DNA from: an uncultured Eggerthella sp.
GTDB lineage: Bacteria; Actinomycetota; Coriobacteriia; Coriobacteriales; Eggerthellaceae
Direction: 5' to 3'
Length of the DNA: 64,000 nt
NCBI GenBank assembly: GCA_902464295.1
Contig: CABQIW010000003.1
Location: 7,957-71,956, forward strand
Made by a program: the position numbers and the translations under genes. The notes beneath the pieces are model-generated. The model had not been told where the DNA came from and searched no databases. It saw only the letters and a list, made by a program, of their open reading frames with translations. This document shows, in pieces, positions 53,319-61,622 of the stretch (its first letter is position 1; the number at the start of each line of letters is the position of its first letter).

Positions 53319-54779
53319 TTATGCTTCCCAGTTTGGTTTGTCCGGGTTGCCCGTATTGATGCCTTCTTCGTGTTCACGTTCGATCTTCGCAGCAGCCTTG
53401 CCCCAAGACTTGCCTGCCGTGCGTGCGCAAGCTGCAACGCCGCCACCAAGAGCGATCAGGCCGATAACGTTCGGCAGGACCATGAGCTGGTTGAACATGT
53501 CGGCAAGTTCCCACACCAGATCGTTCGAGAGCAACGAACCCATGAAGATGAATACGAGCGCAATAACGGTGAACACCGGAACTGCCTTCTTGCCAAAGAG
53601 ATACTGAACGTTGATCTTCGCGAACAGGTTCCAGCTCAAGATCGTGGAGAATGCGAAGAAGAGCAAGCAGATAGCTACGAAGACGTTTCCGCCTGTCGTA
53701 CCAAAAACGGTTCCGAAAGCAAGCTGTGCCATATTGGTCTTGTCGATGCCTTCGTAGGCACCTTGAGCAAGCGCACCGTTGCCCGTGTAGAGCACGCTGA
53801 TCACAACGAGTGCGGTAATGGTGACCACGATGAAGGTGTCAACGAAAACGCCGATGAGTGCGACCGTACCCTGCTCATGCGGGTTCTTCACGTTCGCCTG
53901 TGCGTGAGCGTGCGGGGTCGAACCCATGCCCGCTTCGTTCGAGAAGAGACCGCGTTTCGCGCCTTGTGCGAGCGCTGCCAGGATGCCGAAGGTCACGCCG
54001 CCGATCTCTGCTTGCGGATTGAATGCGCAAGAGAAGATAAGTGCGAACGCTTCGCCGGTTGCAGGAAGATTCGCGAAGAGCACGATAAGACCACCGATCA
54101 GGTAAACGATCGCCATGATCGGAACGATCTTCTCCGTAACGACTGCCAAACGACCAACGCCGCCGATGAATACGTATGCGGCGATCGCAACAACCGCGAT
54201 GCCCCACACCCATGCAGGGATGCCGAAAGCAGTTTCGCAGGTTGAAGCGATGGAGTTCGATTGCACCATGCAGCCCATGAAGCCGAGTGCGAGGATGATC
54301 GCAACTGAGAAGAAGCCAGCAAGGAAGGTGCCGAACTTGCCGCGGAATGCAGTCTTGATGTAGTAGACCGGACCGCCGTGAACGATACCTTCGCTATCGA
54401 CGATACGCGTCTTCTGTGCGAGCACCGCCTCGGCGTAGTTCGTGGCCATGCCGAGGAACGCGATGAGCCACATCCAGAAGATCGCACCAGGGCCACCGAT
54501 CAAGATTGCGCCGCACGCACCGACGATGTTGCCCGTGCCGACTTGCGCTGCAATAGCAGTGGTGAGTGCCTGGAAGGAGCTCATGCCGCTCTTCTCCTTT
54601 TTGGCGACGAGCGAAAAACCGCCGAACACGCGTTTCCAGCCTTCGCCAAAGCAGCGGATCTGCACGAAGCGCGTACGGATAGTGAAGTAGAGACCTGCAC
54701 CGATGAGTAAGATGATCAGCACGTAATTCGAAAGATACGAATTGATGGTAACAACGATGTTCAGCAAAGCTTCTTCCAT
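53319..54779 (-). CDS. Alanine/glycine:cation symporter (AGCS family)
   Basis: 486 residues with about 11 helices. AGCS signatures: SSFQALTTAIAAQVGTGNIVGACGAILIGGPGAIFWMWL near residue 66, ATNYAEAVLAQKTR, AQGAKRGLFSNEAGMGSTPHAHAQA, and FAFSTILSWNLFAKINVQYLFG. It imports alanine or glycine with Na+ or H+. The ATG at 54779 follows GGAGAG; an upstream in-frame extension to 54896 has unlike composition and no support. The C-terminal tail is charged. It fits amino-acid-based metabolism together with the DAACS and SSS carriers in this window. Confidence 0.94.
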   Translation of the reverse strand: MEEALLNIVVTINSYLSNYVLIILLIGAGLYFTIRTRFVQIRCFGEGWKRVFGGFSLVAKKEKSGMSSFQALTTAIAAQVGTGNIVGACGAILIGGPGAIFWMWLIAFLGMATNYAEAVLAQKTRIVDSEGIVHGGPVYYIKTAFRGKFGTFLAGFFSVAIILALGFMGCMVQSNSIASTCETAFGIPAWVWGIAVVAIAAYVFIGGVGRLAVVTEKIVPIMAIVYLIGGLIVLFANLPATGEAFALIFSCAFNPQAEIGGVTFGILAALAQGAKRGLFSNEAGMGSTPHAHAQANVKNPHEQGTVALIGVFVDTFIVVTITALVVISVLYTGNGALAQGAYEGIDKTNMAQLAFGTVFGTTGGNVFVAICLLFFAFSTILSWNLFAKINVQYLFGKKAVPVFTVIALVFIFMGSLLSNDLVWELADMFNQLMVLPNVIGLIALGGGVAACARTAGKSWGKAAAKIEREHEEGINTGNPDKPNWEA

Positions 54780-55094
54780 GGCTTGGGCTCTCCAGCGCCC
54801 TGAATCTGAGGTTGGTGTCGTTTTGAGGACCTGGTCGGCAAGGAGGCATGCGCGTGGGCTCGATTCGCCAACGGCTCTTGCTAACGCAGCCAGCAAAACG
54901 TAATTGTGTTGATTTAGAGGATTAAAGCAACAGTCGTAATTCTACTGAACTTCATTGTGTTGCAAGAGAGATTTAGGTGCTTTGCTGTAATAAAGTGCCC
55001 AGCGGAAAAGATCGTATATCCATGAGAGATGCAACAATGTTCATGAAGAGGGATGATCGTTGTTTTTGCTGTTCGTTTGCTGGATAAGTTGGTA

Positions 55095-55661
55095 TCAATA
55101 ACTTGCGAAAAGACGCTGCACTATCGGGGTGAAGGCAGTCATGAAGTCTTTTTCAGTCTTGTCAGAATCTTCGGTGAGCCAAAACCGCAATGCACCGAAA
55201 AGCCCGTTGATATAGAGCGCAGCAAGGAATGACTGGTTGTAAGTAGGCTTCTTGAGTCCTTCGCGCTCTGCAAGAAACAAGGCGAATTCATGGCCGATTT
55301 CATCTGCGGCAAGAGCGAGCGTTGAAGCAAAGCTTTCATCCAGATTATGAGAGCGGTAGACGTGTCGATGTTCTGCTGCGATCTGCAAGAACTTGCGAGT
55401 CATCGTGAGGGCATAGTCAACAACGCTGATAGTGCGCGCTTCGTCACCCAATAAGCTTTGTTGAATGCTGTCTCGCCGCATTCGGATGGCGTAGAGCAGC
55501 AGATCCTCTTTGCTTTGGAAGTGTCGATAGAAGGTAGGGCGCCGCACCATCGCGCGTTCGCATATTTCACTTACCGTGATCTTTTGAAAGGGCTTTTCAT
55601 GAAGAAGCTCTATTGCTGCTTCTCGTAAGAGCTTGAGTGTACGTTCTTTTCTCAGATCCAT
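55095..55661 (-). CDS. TetR family transcriptional regulator
   Basis: 188 residues. The N-terminal TetR helix-turn-helix is LREAAIELLHEKPFQKITVSEICERAMVRRPTFYRHFQSKEDLLLYAI, followed by a variable ligand-binding domain ending in FWLTEDSDKTEKDFMTAFTPIVQRLF (a TetR_C-like pattern). ATG 55661 is preferred, with GAGGATG about ten bases upstream; a Met four codons earlier is also possible. It is divergent from a flavodoxin-like reductase gene, so it probably controls that operon and itself. Confidence 0.9.
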   Translation of the reverse strand: MDLRKERTLKLLREAAIELLHEKPFQKITVSEICERAMVRRPTFYRHFQSKEDLLLYAIRMRRDSIQQSLLGDEARTISVVDYALTMTRKFLQIAAEHRHVYRSHNLDESFASTLALAADEIGHEFALFLAEREGLKKPTYNQSFLAALYINGLFGALRFWLTEDSDKTEKDFMTAFTPIVQRLFASY

Positions 55662-55740
55662 GAGCTTCAACATCCTCGCTCTAGTGTTTCCTATGTGACA
55701 AAAGCAGGAATCTGTACCTGTTTTTGCTCGCAGTCTCATT

Positions 55741-55790
55741 TTATATTACGAACATAACATATTTAACATATGTAACAAAAGCGAGGTTGT
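55741..55790. promoter_or_regulatory. Divergent control region with repeated ACATA elements
   Basis: TATATT at 55742-55747 is a -10 candidate for the rightward gene. It is followed by an AT-rich stretch with three ACATA/ACATAT units (55752-55772) ending in the palindromic ACATATGT, a possible TetR operator. GAGGTTG precedes the ATG at 55792. Confidence 0.4.
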
Positions 55791-55791
55791 A

Positions 55792-56457
55792 ATGAATAAT
55801 TTGATCGTTTTTGACCATCCTTATGGCATACAGGCTAGTGAAAACGAGCCGCACAATCGTTCCTTCTGCGCTGCTCTCTGTAAGGCAGTGCGGCATAGTT
55901 TGCAGGCAAACGGGGATACGGTTGATGTGATCGACCTTCATGCAGATGGCTTTAATCCAGTGATGTCAGCTGAAGAACTTGTGCAATGGCGTGCTGGGAT
56001 TCCGATGAATGGTCAGGTAGCAGACTACCAGAGACGTTTCATGAAAGCAGATCGTGTCATCTTCATCTTTCCGATATGGTGGATGCTCATGCCTGCGATG
56101 ACCAAAGGGTTCATAGACAAGGTTTATGCGAAGAATATCTTGTATCACCAAGAACCGAGCGTGCGTGGTCAACAGGATGGCTCGAAGAATACACAGGGCA
56201 ACCACCAACAACAACAAGGGAAAAGCCTGAGTGGCATGAGGACCTTTGTGTCAGATTGCGAGATCGTAATGATGACAGTAATGGGAGTCCCCCCTTTTTT
56301 ATATAAATTGGTATTCGGGCAGCCTGTGGTGAAGGCGATCCAAAAAGGACTTTGTTGGAAAACCGGAATCAAGAAATTTCGTTGGATCCCGTATTCAGGC
56401 GTAGATAAGATGACTCCCCAACAGAGGCAAAAGCTTTTAGACGAGGTTCATCTATGA
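55792..56457 (+). CDS. NAD(P)H:quinone oxidoreductase-like flavoprotein
   Basis: 221 residues of the flavodoxin-like NAD(P)H dehydrogenase (quinone) family. LIVFDHPYG at the start, KAVRHSLQANGDTVDVIDLHADGFNPVMSAEE, and ADRVIFIFPIWWMLMPAMTKGFIDKVYAKN, the FMN and substrate-binding block. A polar insert rich in Gln and Asn (about 128-143) is unusual. It would reduce quinones or other electrophiles by two electrons. It is controlled presumably by the divergent TetR gene, and its stop overlaps the next gene by four bases. Confidence 0.86.
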   Translation: MNNLIVFDHPYGIQASENEPHNRSFCAALCKAVRHSLQANGDTVDVIDLHADGFNPVMSAEELVQWRAGIPMNGQVADYQRRFMKADRVIFIFPIWWMLMPAMTKGFIDKVYAKNILYHQEPSVRGQQDGSKNTQGNHQQQQGKSLSGMRTFVSDCEIVMMTVMGVPPFLYKLVFGQPVVKAIQKGLCWKTGIKKFRWIPYSGVDKMTPQQRQKLLDEVHL

Positions 56458-56864
56458 AGAAGCATTCTTATCTGCATCTTGATGCGGTCATGATCGTTCT
56501 GATCGCGTTGCAGTTCTTTGATCTAGACATGCGCGTTATGGTGCATCGAGTTCTCGGGATTGCGTTGTGTATATTAGTAGCGATTCATCTCTGGCAACAT
56601 CGTAAATGGTTCAAAGCGCTGCTGCGTGGAAAGTGGTCGCGTAAGCGGGCAGTTAGAGCTGTATCGGTTTTGGCAGCTGCTTTGATGATAATGGGCTTGG
56701 CTTCAGGGTTCTTCGTGCCGAGTGGTTCTTCAGCAAGGGGACTGTTTACGAACCCAACAGGGATGGAGCTCGCTCATCATGTGCTTGCCATTGCGGGCAG
56801 CATCGGGGTGGTGATCCATGTATTCGTTCAGTTCCGCAAACAATACAAACACCTAAGACAATAA
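56454..56864 (+). CDS. Four-helix membrane protein, DUF4405-like (putative cytochrome b type)
   Basis: 136 residues with four transmembrane helices. Histidines in or next to helices (VHRVLGIALCILVAIHLWQHRKW and ELAHHVLAIAGSIGVVIHVFVQF) match the pattern of DUF4405/flavinylation-associated cytochrome proteins that may bind heme. The ATG overlaps the end of the reductase gene (ATGA), so the two are co-translated. Together they suggest a membrane-linked electron transfer step, perhaps to menaquinone; this is inference. Confidence 0.75.
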   Translation: MKKHSYLHLDAVMIVLIALQFFDLDMRVMVHRVLGIALCILVAIHLWQHRKWFKALLRGKWSRKRAVRAVSVLAAALMIMGLASGFFVPSGSSARGLFTNPTGMELAHHVLAIAGSIGVVIHVFVQFRKQYKHLRQ

Positions 56865-56930
56865 GTTGCGAGAATTCTATCTTATAGATTAAAGATTAAC
56901 TTGGTTTAAGTGGCGGGATGGCGTTAAGGG

Positions 56931-57281
56931 CTATCGTTTTTGCAGAAGAGCAGAATCGATTTGCGGGGCTTTTATTTTCGAAAAATGATCAATGAAATGA
57001 GAATTTAATGGATTAGATGAAGGGGTCGATGCATGATACTCGGTTTTGAGAGATTCGTGCAGACTATCTCGGGTTTCAATCAAAAGGGATAGATCGAGCA
57101 CTTTAAGAACATCAAGAAGTTTGTCAGGATAGACGGCTGTTGAGGAACCTTTTTCGATGCGATTTATGAACCCACGTGAAACATGAGCAGCATCTGCAAG
57201 TTGTTGCTGGGTCAAGCCAAGAGCGGTTCTTTTTTTACGAATAACCTGCCCGATTTGACGAGCAGAAGTAATCTTTTTCAC
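56931..57281 (-). CDS. XRE family (HipB-like) helix-turn-helix regulator
   Basis: 116 residues. An N-terminal XRE domain (IGQVIRKKRTALGLTQQQLADAAHVSRGFINRIEKG) is followed by LDVLKVLDLSLLIE, the HipB pattern. The 45-residue C-terminal tail is polar. The GTG start has AGGA upstream. No hipA-like kinase or toxin gene lies beside it, so it is an orphan or has lost its partner. Five evenly spaced palindromes lie immediately upstream (57299-57422) and are the natural candidates for its own operators. Confidence 0.85.
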   Translation of the reverse strand: MKKITSARQIGQVIRKKRTALGLTQQQLADAAHVSRGFINRIEKGSSTAVYPDKLLDVLKVLDLSLLIETRDSLHESLKTEYHASTPSSNPLNSHFIDHFSKIKAPQIDSALLQKR

Positions 57282-57298
57282 GAGATTCCTGTTCGTTC

Positions 57299-57422
57299 AT
57301 GTTCTAGTACTAGTGCATAAGAAAATGTACCAGTAATGATACACAAATTAATGTTCTAGTACTAGTACATTTCAAAATGTTTCAATACTGGTACATTGTG
57401 CGATGTTTCAGTACTAGAACAA
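57299..57422. promoter_or_regulatory. Array of five 20-bp palindromic operators at 26-bp period
   Basis: Units start at 57299, 57325, 57351, 57377 and 57403, exactly 26 bases apart, with 6-base spacers. The best unit is ATGTTCTAGTACTAGTACAT (57351-57370), a near-perfect palindrome; the others differ at a few positions. The array lies directly upstream of the XRE gene on the minus strand and beyond the 3' end of the symporter gene, so autoregulation of the XRE gene is the simplest reading. Confidence 0.8.
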
Positions 57423-57442
57423 AATACCTCTGGACAGGTATT
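57423..57442 (-). terminator. Short hairpin at the symporter stop
   Basis: AATACCT pairs with AGGTATT, followed on the minus strand by TTGTTC. It overlaps the stop codon. Weak terminator candidate. Confidence 0.4.
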
Positions 57443-58758
57443 TATTTCGGCAGCGCTATTGAGGACTCTTCGATTGGATCTTCGTTACGGCTTTGGAATA
57501 CGTTGCGGTTGAGCGTTTTCGTGAGGCTGGCCATGCACATCGTTACCACAGCATCGCCGGTCACGTTCACGGCGGTGCGGCCCATGTCCAAGATGCGATC
57601 CACGCCCATGATCATTGCGATGCCCGCGGCCGGCAAGCCTACCGATTCGAACACCATGGCGAGCATGATGGTTCCCACGCCAGGCACTCCTGCGGTGCCA
57701 ATCGCTGCAGTAACTGCGGTTATGACCACCGTCATGAGCGCGCTCGTGGAGAGATCGATGCCGAATGCTTGTGCCACGAACACCACCGCAACGCCCTGCA
57801 TGATGGCGGTGCCGCTCATATTGATGGTTGCGCCCAGCGGAATGGTGAAGGATGCCACCTTTTCATCAACGCCGCATTTGCGCTCGAGCGTTTCAAGGTT
57901 GAGCGGAATGGTCGCATTCGAAGAACTGGTCGAGAAAGCAAAGAGCATGACAGGCAGCATCTTGCGCAAGAATCGAAAGGGGTTGAGGCGCGTGAACAGG
58001 ACGAAGATGATTGCGTAAACGATGAAGAGCTGGATGAAGAGCCCGCCATAGACCGTGAGAATGAACTTCAGCATGGGCATCATGCCCGTTATACCCAGGT
58101 TGGCAAAGGTGCGCGCAATCAGACAAAAGATACCGATAGGAGCAACCTTGAGCATGATGTCGATCATGGTCATCATCACGGTGTTGAATTGCTCAAAGAA
58201 ACGATTCACTGTCTCGACCTTGCTTCCAAGGCGACCGAGCACGAAGCCAAGGATGAGTGCGAAGAAGAGGATCTGAAGCATCGCGCCGTTGTTCATCGCT
58301 TCGACGATGTTGGTGGGGATGATGTTGATGAGCGTTTCTGCCATGCTCACTTCGGTGCTGGCAGTTGTGGTGTCGGCCATGATGACCGAGGCCAGGTCAA
58401 GACCTACGCCCGGTGCGACTATCTGCGAAAGGCCGATCGCGATGAGCACGGCGAGTGCAGTGGTGATGATGTACATGAGCAACGTGCCGATGCCCACTTT
58501 GCCGAGCAGCTTCGGATCTGCCATTGCTGCAGCGCCGCATACGATCGAACAGAAGACCAGCGGGATCACGAGCATCTGCATCAGGCGAATGAACCATTGG
58601 CCGAGCACATAGAAGAGCCCTTCGGTCACGTATAGGTCGAAGGCCGAACCTTCGGGGGAGACAGCCGAGATGAGCAAGCCCACAACGATGCCCGCTACCA
58701 GCGAGATCAAAATCCAGGTAGTGAGCGAGGGGCGCTTCCTTGTTTGTTGGTTGCTCAT
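57442..58758 (-). CDS. Dicarboxylate/amino acid:cation symporter (DAACS family)
   Basis: 438 residues. The GltPh-like signature is present: the serine-rich hairpin AFSTSSSNATIPLNLE, the sodium/substrate motif IPLGATINMSGTAIMQG, GTAGVPGVGTIMLAMVF, and GVDRILDMGRTAVNVTGDAVVT in helix 8. It imports glutamate, aspartate or C4-dicarboxylates with Na+ or H+. Asp in MGRTAVNVTGDA is in the family position; the residue choice that separates Glu/Asp carriers from dicarboxylate carriers cannot be settled by eye. The ATG has AGGATA upstream. Confidence 0.93.
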   Translation of the reverse strand: MSNQQTRKRPSLTTWILISLVAGIVVGLLISAVSPEGSAFDLYVTEGLFYVLGQWFIRLMQMLVIPLVFCSIVCGAAAMADPKLLGKVGIGTLLMYIITTALAVLIAIGLSQIVAPGVGLDLASVIMADTTTASTEVSMAETLINIIPTNIVEAMNNGAMLQILFFALILGFVLGRLGSKVETVNRFFEQFNTVMMTMIDIMLKVAPIGIFCLIARTFANLGITGMMPMLKFILTVYGGLFIQLFIVYAIIFVLFTRLNPFRFLRKMLPVMLFAFSTSSSNATIPLNLETLERKCGVDEKVASFTIPLGATINMSGTAIMQGVAVVFVAQAFGIDLSTSALMTVVITAVTAAIGTAGVPGVGTIMLAMVFESVGLPAAGIAMIMGVDRILDMGRTAVNVTGDAVVTMCMASLTKTLNRNVFQSRNEDPIEESSIALPK

Positions 58759-59025
58759 AGCTTTTGTATCCTCATCTGCGCAGGCAGATACTACGTTCTT
58801 TCTTCCTTATTCAAGTATAGGTGTTGCGGTGTGTTTACGCACGTAGAGCTTAGGATAGTTGGCGGTGGGATCGAAGCGGCTTGCAGAGGGCCTAAGCAGT
58901 CAGTTTGGCAGGGGGGCGCGGACGTCTGAATTATGTCGGGATATTCGTTTTTCTACTTGAAAACTGATTGCGTGCGGCGGAAAATGACAGCAAAGAAAGA
59001 TGCAATTGAGAAGGAGTTGATGAGC

Positions 59026-59481
59026 ATGTTGAAGGTCAAATCTGAAAAGCTCCTTATCATCGCGGCCGCTGTCTGGCTGTTGGCGGGTATCAATATCTTG
59101 CGCCTTGGCGTTATCGCTATCACTGAGACCGAACTTGTTGCTGCTTTGCTTGCAGTTGGCATTGTTGTTACATTCCTCTTATTCCATATGATGTTCGCGA
59201 AATTGGTAGGAAAACAGTCGAATCGCATTCGTGCTTATGGCAACGAACCCACTTGCGCGTTCGCGTTCTTCGATGTGAAGGGCTACATCATGATGGCTAT
59301 CATGATGGGCGGCGGCATTGCGCTGCGCGAATTTGGGATCATTCCTGCATGGATCGTGGCGTTCATGTATACGGGCATTGGGTCAGCGCTCGCGCTTGCG
59401 GGCATCGGGTTCTTCATCCATTACCTCAAGCGGGGCAAGTCGCTCACGTGTCCCATTACGAAGAAAACACGTCTTGCCTAG
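59026..59481 (+). CDS. Hypothetical membrane protein, four helices
   Basis: 151 residues with four hydrophobic segments (about 9-30, 37-58, 86-105, 112-133) and a Lys-rich end. No family is recognised. AAGGAG at 59011-59016 decides the start: ATG 59026 has nine-base spacing, ATG 59020 only three. A longer open frame from 58933 has no support. It lies between the symporter and the Rrf2 gene with no obvious partner. Confidence 0.68.
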   Translation: MLKVKSEKLLIIAAAVWLLAGINILRLGVIAITETELVAALLAVGIVVTFLLFHMMFAKLVGKQSNRIRAYGNEPTCAFAFFDVKGYIMMAIMMGGGIALREFGIIPAWIVAFMYTGIGSALALAGIGFFIHYLKRGKSLTCPITKKTRLA

Positions 59482-59535
59482 CGTGACTCGCGATCATTTT
59501 GGATCGCTTCTGCCGAGCTTCAAGATCTCAACCAA

Positions 59536-59964
59536 TCAAATAACGTAGTCGTTGCCCGCTAGGTCGGGCACTGCAAGATCAGCGATGCTCGTGGCATCAA
59601 GATACTGATCCACCACGTTTTCGAGCCCAATCCAAAAACGAGCAGTGCGGCACATCGAGGCACGTTCGCATGGCTCGCTTTCTGCGCTGCAAGGAGCAGA
59701 AGCAACCTCTCCTTCAACTGCGCGGATCACGTCACCAGCAGTTATATCGTTTGCTGGTCGCGCGAGCTGATAGCCGCCGTTCTTTCCGCGCACGCTTGCC
59801 AGTATGCCTGCTACGACCAGGGGTTTGATGATGGCTTCAAGGTATTTATCAGATATGCCCTGGCGCTCTGCAACAGAACGGAGCGAAACGCGATCAACGC
59901 GAGAATTCTCTGCGATATCGACCACCGCGCGAAGCGCATAACGTCCTTTTGTTGAGACCAGCAT
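59536..59964 (-). CDS. Rrf2 family regulator (IscR/CymR-like) with three conserved cysteines
   Basis: 142 residues. The Rrf2 winged helix begins MLVSTKGRYALRAVVDIAEN, with SLRSVAERQGISDKYLEAIIKPLVVAGIL as recognition region and VRGKNGGYQLARP wing. Cys92, Cys99 and Cys105 sit at almost the IscR positions (92, 98, 104), so a [2Fe-2S] cluster is plausible. It is divergent from cysK, whose promoter carries a palindrome overlapping the -10 box. I infer a repressor of cysteine synthesis that reads cysteine or Fe-S status; CymR-type proteins lack the cysteines, so this is more IscR-like. Confidence 0.9.
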   Translation of the reverse strand: MLVSTKGRYALRAVVDIAENSRVDRVSLRSVAERQGISDKYLEAIIKPLVVAGILASVRGKNGGYQLARPANDITAGDVIRAVEGEVASAPCSAESEPCERASMCRTARFWIGLENVVDQYLDATSIADLAVPDLAGNDYVI

Positions 59965-59978
59965 AACGGGTGCTCCTT

Positions 59979-60001
59979 ATTCCTTCTAATTTACTAGGAA
60001 T
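59979..60001. promoter_or_regulatory. Putative Rrf2 operator at its own gene
   Basis: ATTCC (59979-59983) and GGAAT (59997-60001) form a dyad with the inner text CTAATTTACTA, just upstream of the Rrf2 start. Its half-sites resemble those at cysK. Confidence 0.4.
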
Positions 60002-60040
60002 ATTGTAATACAGTCTTGTAGGGAAGTTGTGGGCAGGTGC

Positions 60041-60068
60041 TTGACAGCAAACAACAGCGGGTTATAAT
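60041..60068 (+). promoter_or_regulatory. cysK promoter
   Basis: TTGACA (60041-60046), a 16-base spacer and TATAAT (60063-60068), a consensus promoter. Confidence 0.8.
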
Positions 60069-60094
60069 CCTATTAACCTATAGAAATAATAGGA
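60068..60094. promoter_or_regulatory. Putative Rrf2 operator at cysK
   Basis: A perfect dyad TCCTATTA (60068-60075) and TAATAGGA (60087-60094) starting on the last base of the -10 box, a position expected for a repressor. Confidence 0.6.
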
Positions 60095-60155
60095 ATTAAA
60101 AAAGACAATCTGTTGAACACAAGATCGGGAGATTTAAAACGGAGGAGTGCTCGTT

Positions 60156-61088
60156 ATGAAGATTTATGAGTCAGTCGATCAGCTCGTTGGGCATACGCCC
60201 CTTTTGGAACTCAAGCGCGTTGAGGCAGCACACGGAGTTTCAGCGCGAATCTTAGGAAAGCTCGAGTATTTCAATCCAGCGGGCTCGATCAAGGATCGTA
60301 TTGCGAAAGCGATGATCGATGATGCTGAAGCAGCAGGCATCTTGAAGCCGGGAGCAACCATCATCGAGCCGACCTCGGGAAATACGGGAATCGGACTGGC
60401 TTCTATTGCGGCGGCTCGTGGTTACCAGCTCATCTTGACCATGCCAGAAACGATGAGCATCGAGCGACGTAACCTCATCAAGGCGTATGGTGCCAAGATC
60501 GTGTTGACCGATGGGGCGAAGGGCATGACCGGCGCTATCGAAAAAGCGAACGAACTCGCGGCCGAGATCGAAGGCAGCTTCATTCCCGGACAGTTCATCA
60601 ATCCTGCAAATCCAGCGATTCATAAGGCAACGACAGGGCCCGAGATCTGGCAGGATACGGATGGCACCGTGGACATCTTGGTTGCTGGTGTTGGCACGGG
60701 CGGCACGCTTACAGGCATCGGTCAGTATTTAAAGGAGCAGAACCCCGAGGTGAAGCTCGTTGCAGTTGAGCCTGCTGATTCGCCAGTCCTTTCTGAAGGA
60801 CGTGCTGGTTCGCACAAGATCCAAGGCATTGGTGCAGGATTCGTGCCAGAGGTGCTCGACACCACGCTTTACGACGAAGTGATCACGGTCGAAAGCGACG
60901 ATGCGTTCGCGATCGGTCGCGAGATTGGGCGCGAAGAAGGCGTGTTGGTAGGAATCTCTTCGGGAGCTGCTGTATGGGCTGCTCTTGAGCTGGCAAAACG
61001 TCCTGAAAACGAAGGCAAGACCATCGTGGCTATCTTGCCTGATACCGGTGAGCGCTATCTCTCAACCCCGATGTTCGCAGAGGAATAA
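60156..61088 (+). CDS. cysK: Cysteine synthase A
   Basis: 310 residues, a PLP enzyme of fold type II. PLP Lys46 is in LEYFNPAGSIKDRIAKAM, the substrate loop is PTSGNTGIGLASIAAARGY, the phosphate-binding loop is AGVGTGGTLTGIGQYLKE, and the serine that binds the pyridine nitrogen is in GISSGAAVWAAL. It makes cysteine from O-acetylserine and sulfide. ATG 60156 has GGAGGA nine bases upstream; GTG 60147 would be too close to it. It has a consensus promoter and an overlapping operator, so control by the divergent Rrf2 protein is likely. Confidence 0.96.
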   Translation: MKIYESVDQLVGHTPLLELKRVEAAHGVSARILGKLEYFNPAGSIKDRIAKAMIDDAEAAGILKPGATIIEPTSGNTGIGLASIAAARGYQLILTMPETMSIERRNLIKAYGAKIVLTDGAKGMTGAIEKANELAAEIEGSFIPGQFINPANPAIHKATTGPEIWQDTDGTVDILVAGVGTGGTLTGIGQYLKEQNPEVKLVAVEPADSPVLSEGRAGSHKIQGIGAGFVPEVLDTTLYDEVITVESDDAFAIGREIGREEGVLVGISSGAAVWAALELAKRPENEGKTIVAILPDTGERYLSTPMFAEE

Positions 61089-61141
61089 GCCCTGAAGCTC
61101 TGATTGAAGCTCTGATTCTAAAACCTCATATAAGCATCCTG

Positions 61142-61187
61142 AAGCAAAGAAGAGAGCTGGTTACCCCCTCTTCTTTGCTTTGTTTTT
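61142..61187 (+). terminator. Intrinsic terminator after cysK
   Basis: AAGCAAAGAAGAG (61142-61154) pairs perfectly with CTCTTCTTTGCTT (61168-61180), followed by TGTTTTT. Confidence 0.9.
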
Positions 61188-61269
61188 GCATCCGTCCTTT
61201 TTATGTGTGAATTGAGCATGGATGAAGTATCCGATATGCTTCTATAGAACGTAAGGAATGGAGAAGAAA

Positions 61270-61599
61270 ATGGCATCATCAAAAGAGCGCGTTGCATACG
61301 TGATCGAGCAGCTGAACATTGCGACTGGTGGCAATGTTTCGTCTCGTGCGATGATGGGGGAATATGTCGTCTATTATCGTGATAAAGTGATCGGAGGCAT
61401 CTACGATGATCGCCTTCTGGTGAAGGTGACCGATTCTTCTCGCAGATTGCTCGCGAACGCTTCTCTTGAGATTCCCTATGCGGGAGCGAAAGAGATGCTG
61501 AAGATCGAGGACGTTGAAGATGTTGCCGCGATCAAGGAACTGTTCGAAGCGATGTATCCTGAACTTCCTGCGCGCAAAACGAAGAAGAAACAAAGCTAA
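61270..61599 (+). CDS. TfoX N-terminal domain protein
   Basis: 109 residues covering the TfoX_N domain: SSRAMMGEYVVYYRDKVIGGIYDDRLLVKVTD near residues 23-55, then IPYAGAKEMLKIEDVED. The family is named after the competence regulator TfoX, but most stand-alone N-domain proteins have no proven role. ATG 61270 follows GGAG at six bases; ATG 61258 has no room for a ribosome-binding site. The C-terminus is Lys-rich. It lies 23 bases before the LOG gene and is probably co-transcribed with it. Confidence 0.87.
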   Translation: MASSKERVAYVIEQLNIATGGNVSSRAMMGEYVVYYRDKVIGGIYDDRLLVKVTDSSRRLLANASLEIPYAGAKEMLKIEDVEDVAAIKELFEAMYPELPARKTKKKQS

Positions 61600-61622
61600 A
61601 ACGCAGTATTAAAGGAACCACT

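Noticed and set aside
57299..57422. CRISPR array
   Set aside because: Repeats are 20 bp with 6-base spacers, far shorter than CRISPR spacers, and no cas genes are near; an operator array explains it better.
58933..59025. N-terminal extension of the four-helix membrane protein
   Set aside because: The clear AAGGAG site at 59011-59016 lies inside it and points to the start at 59026.
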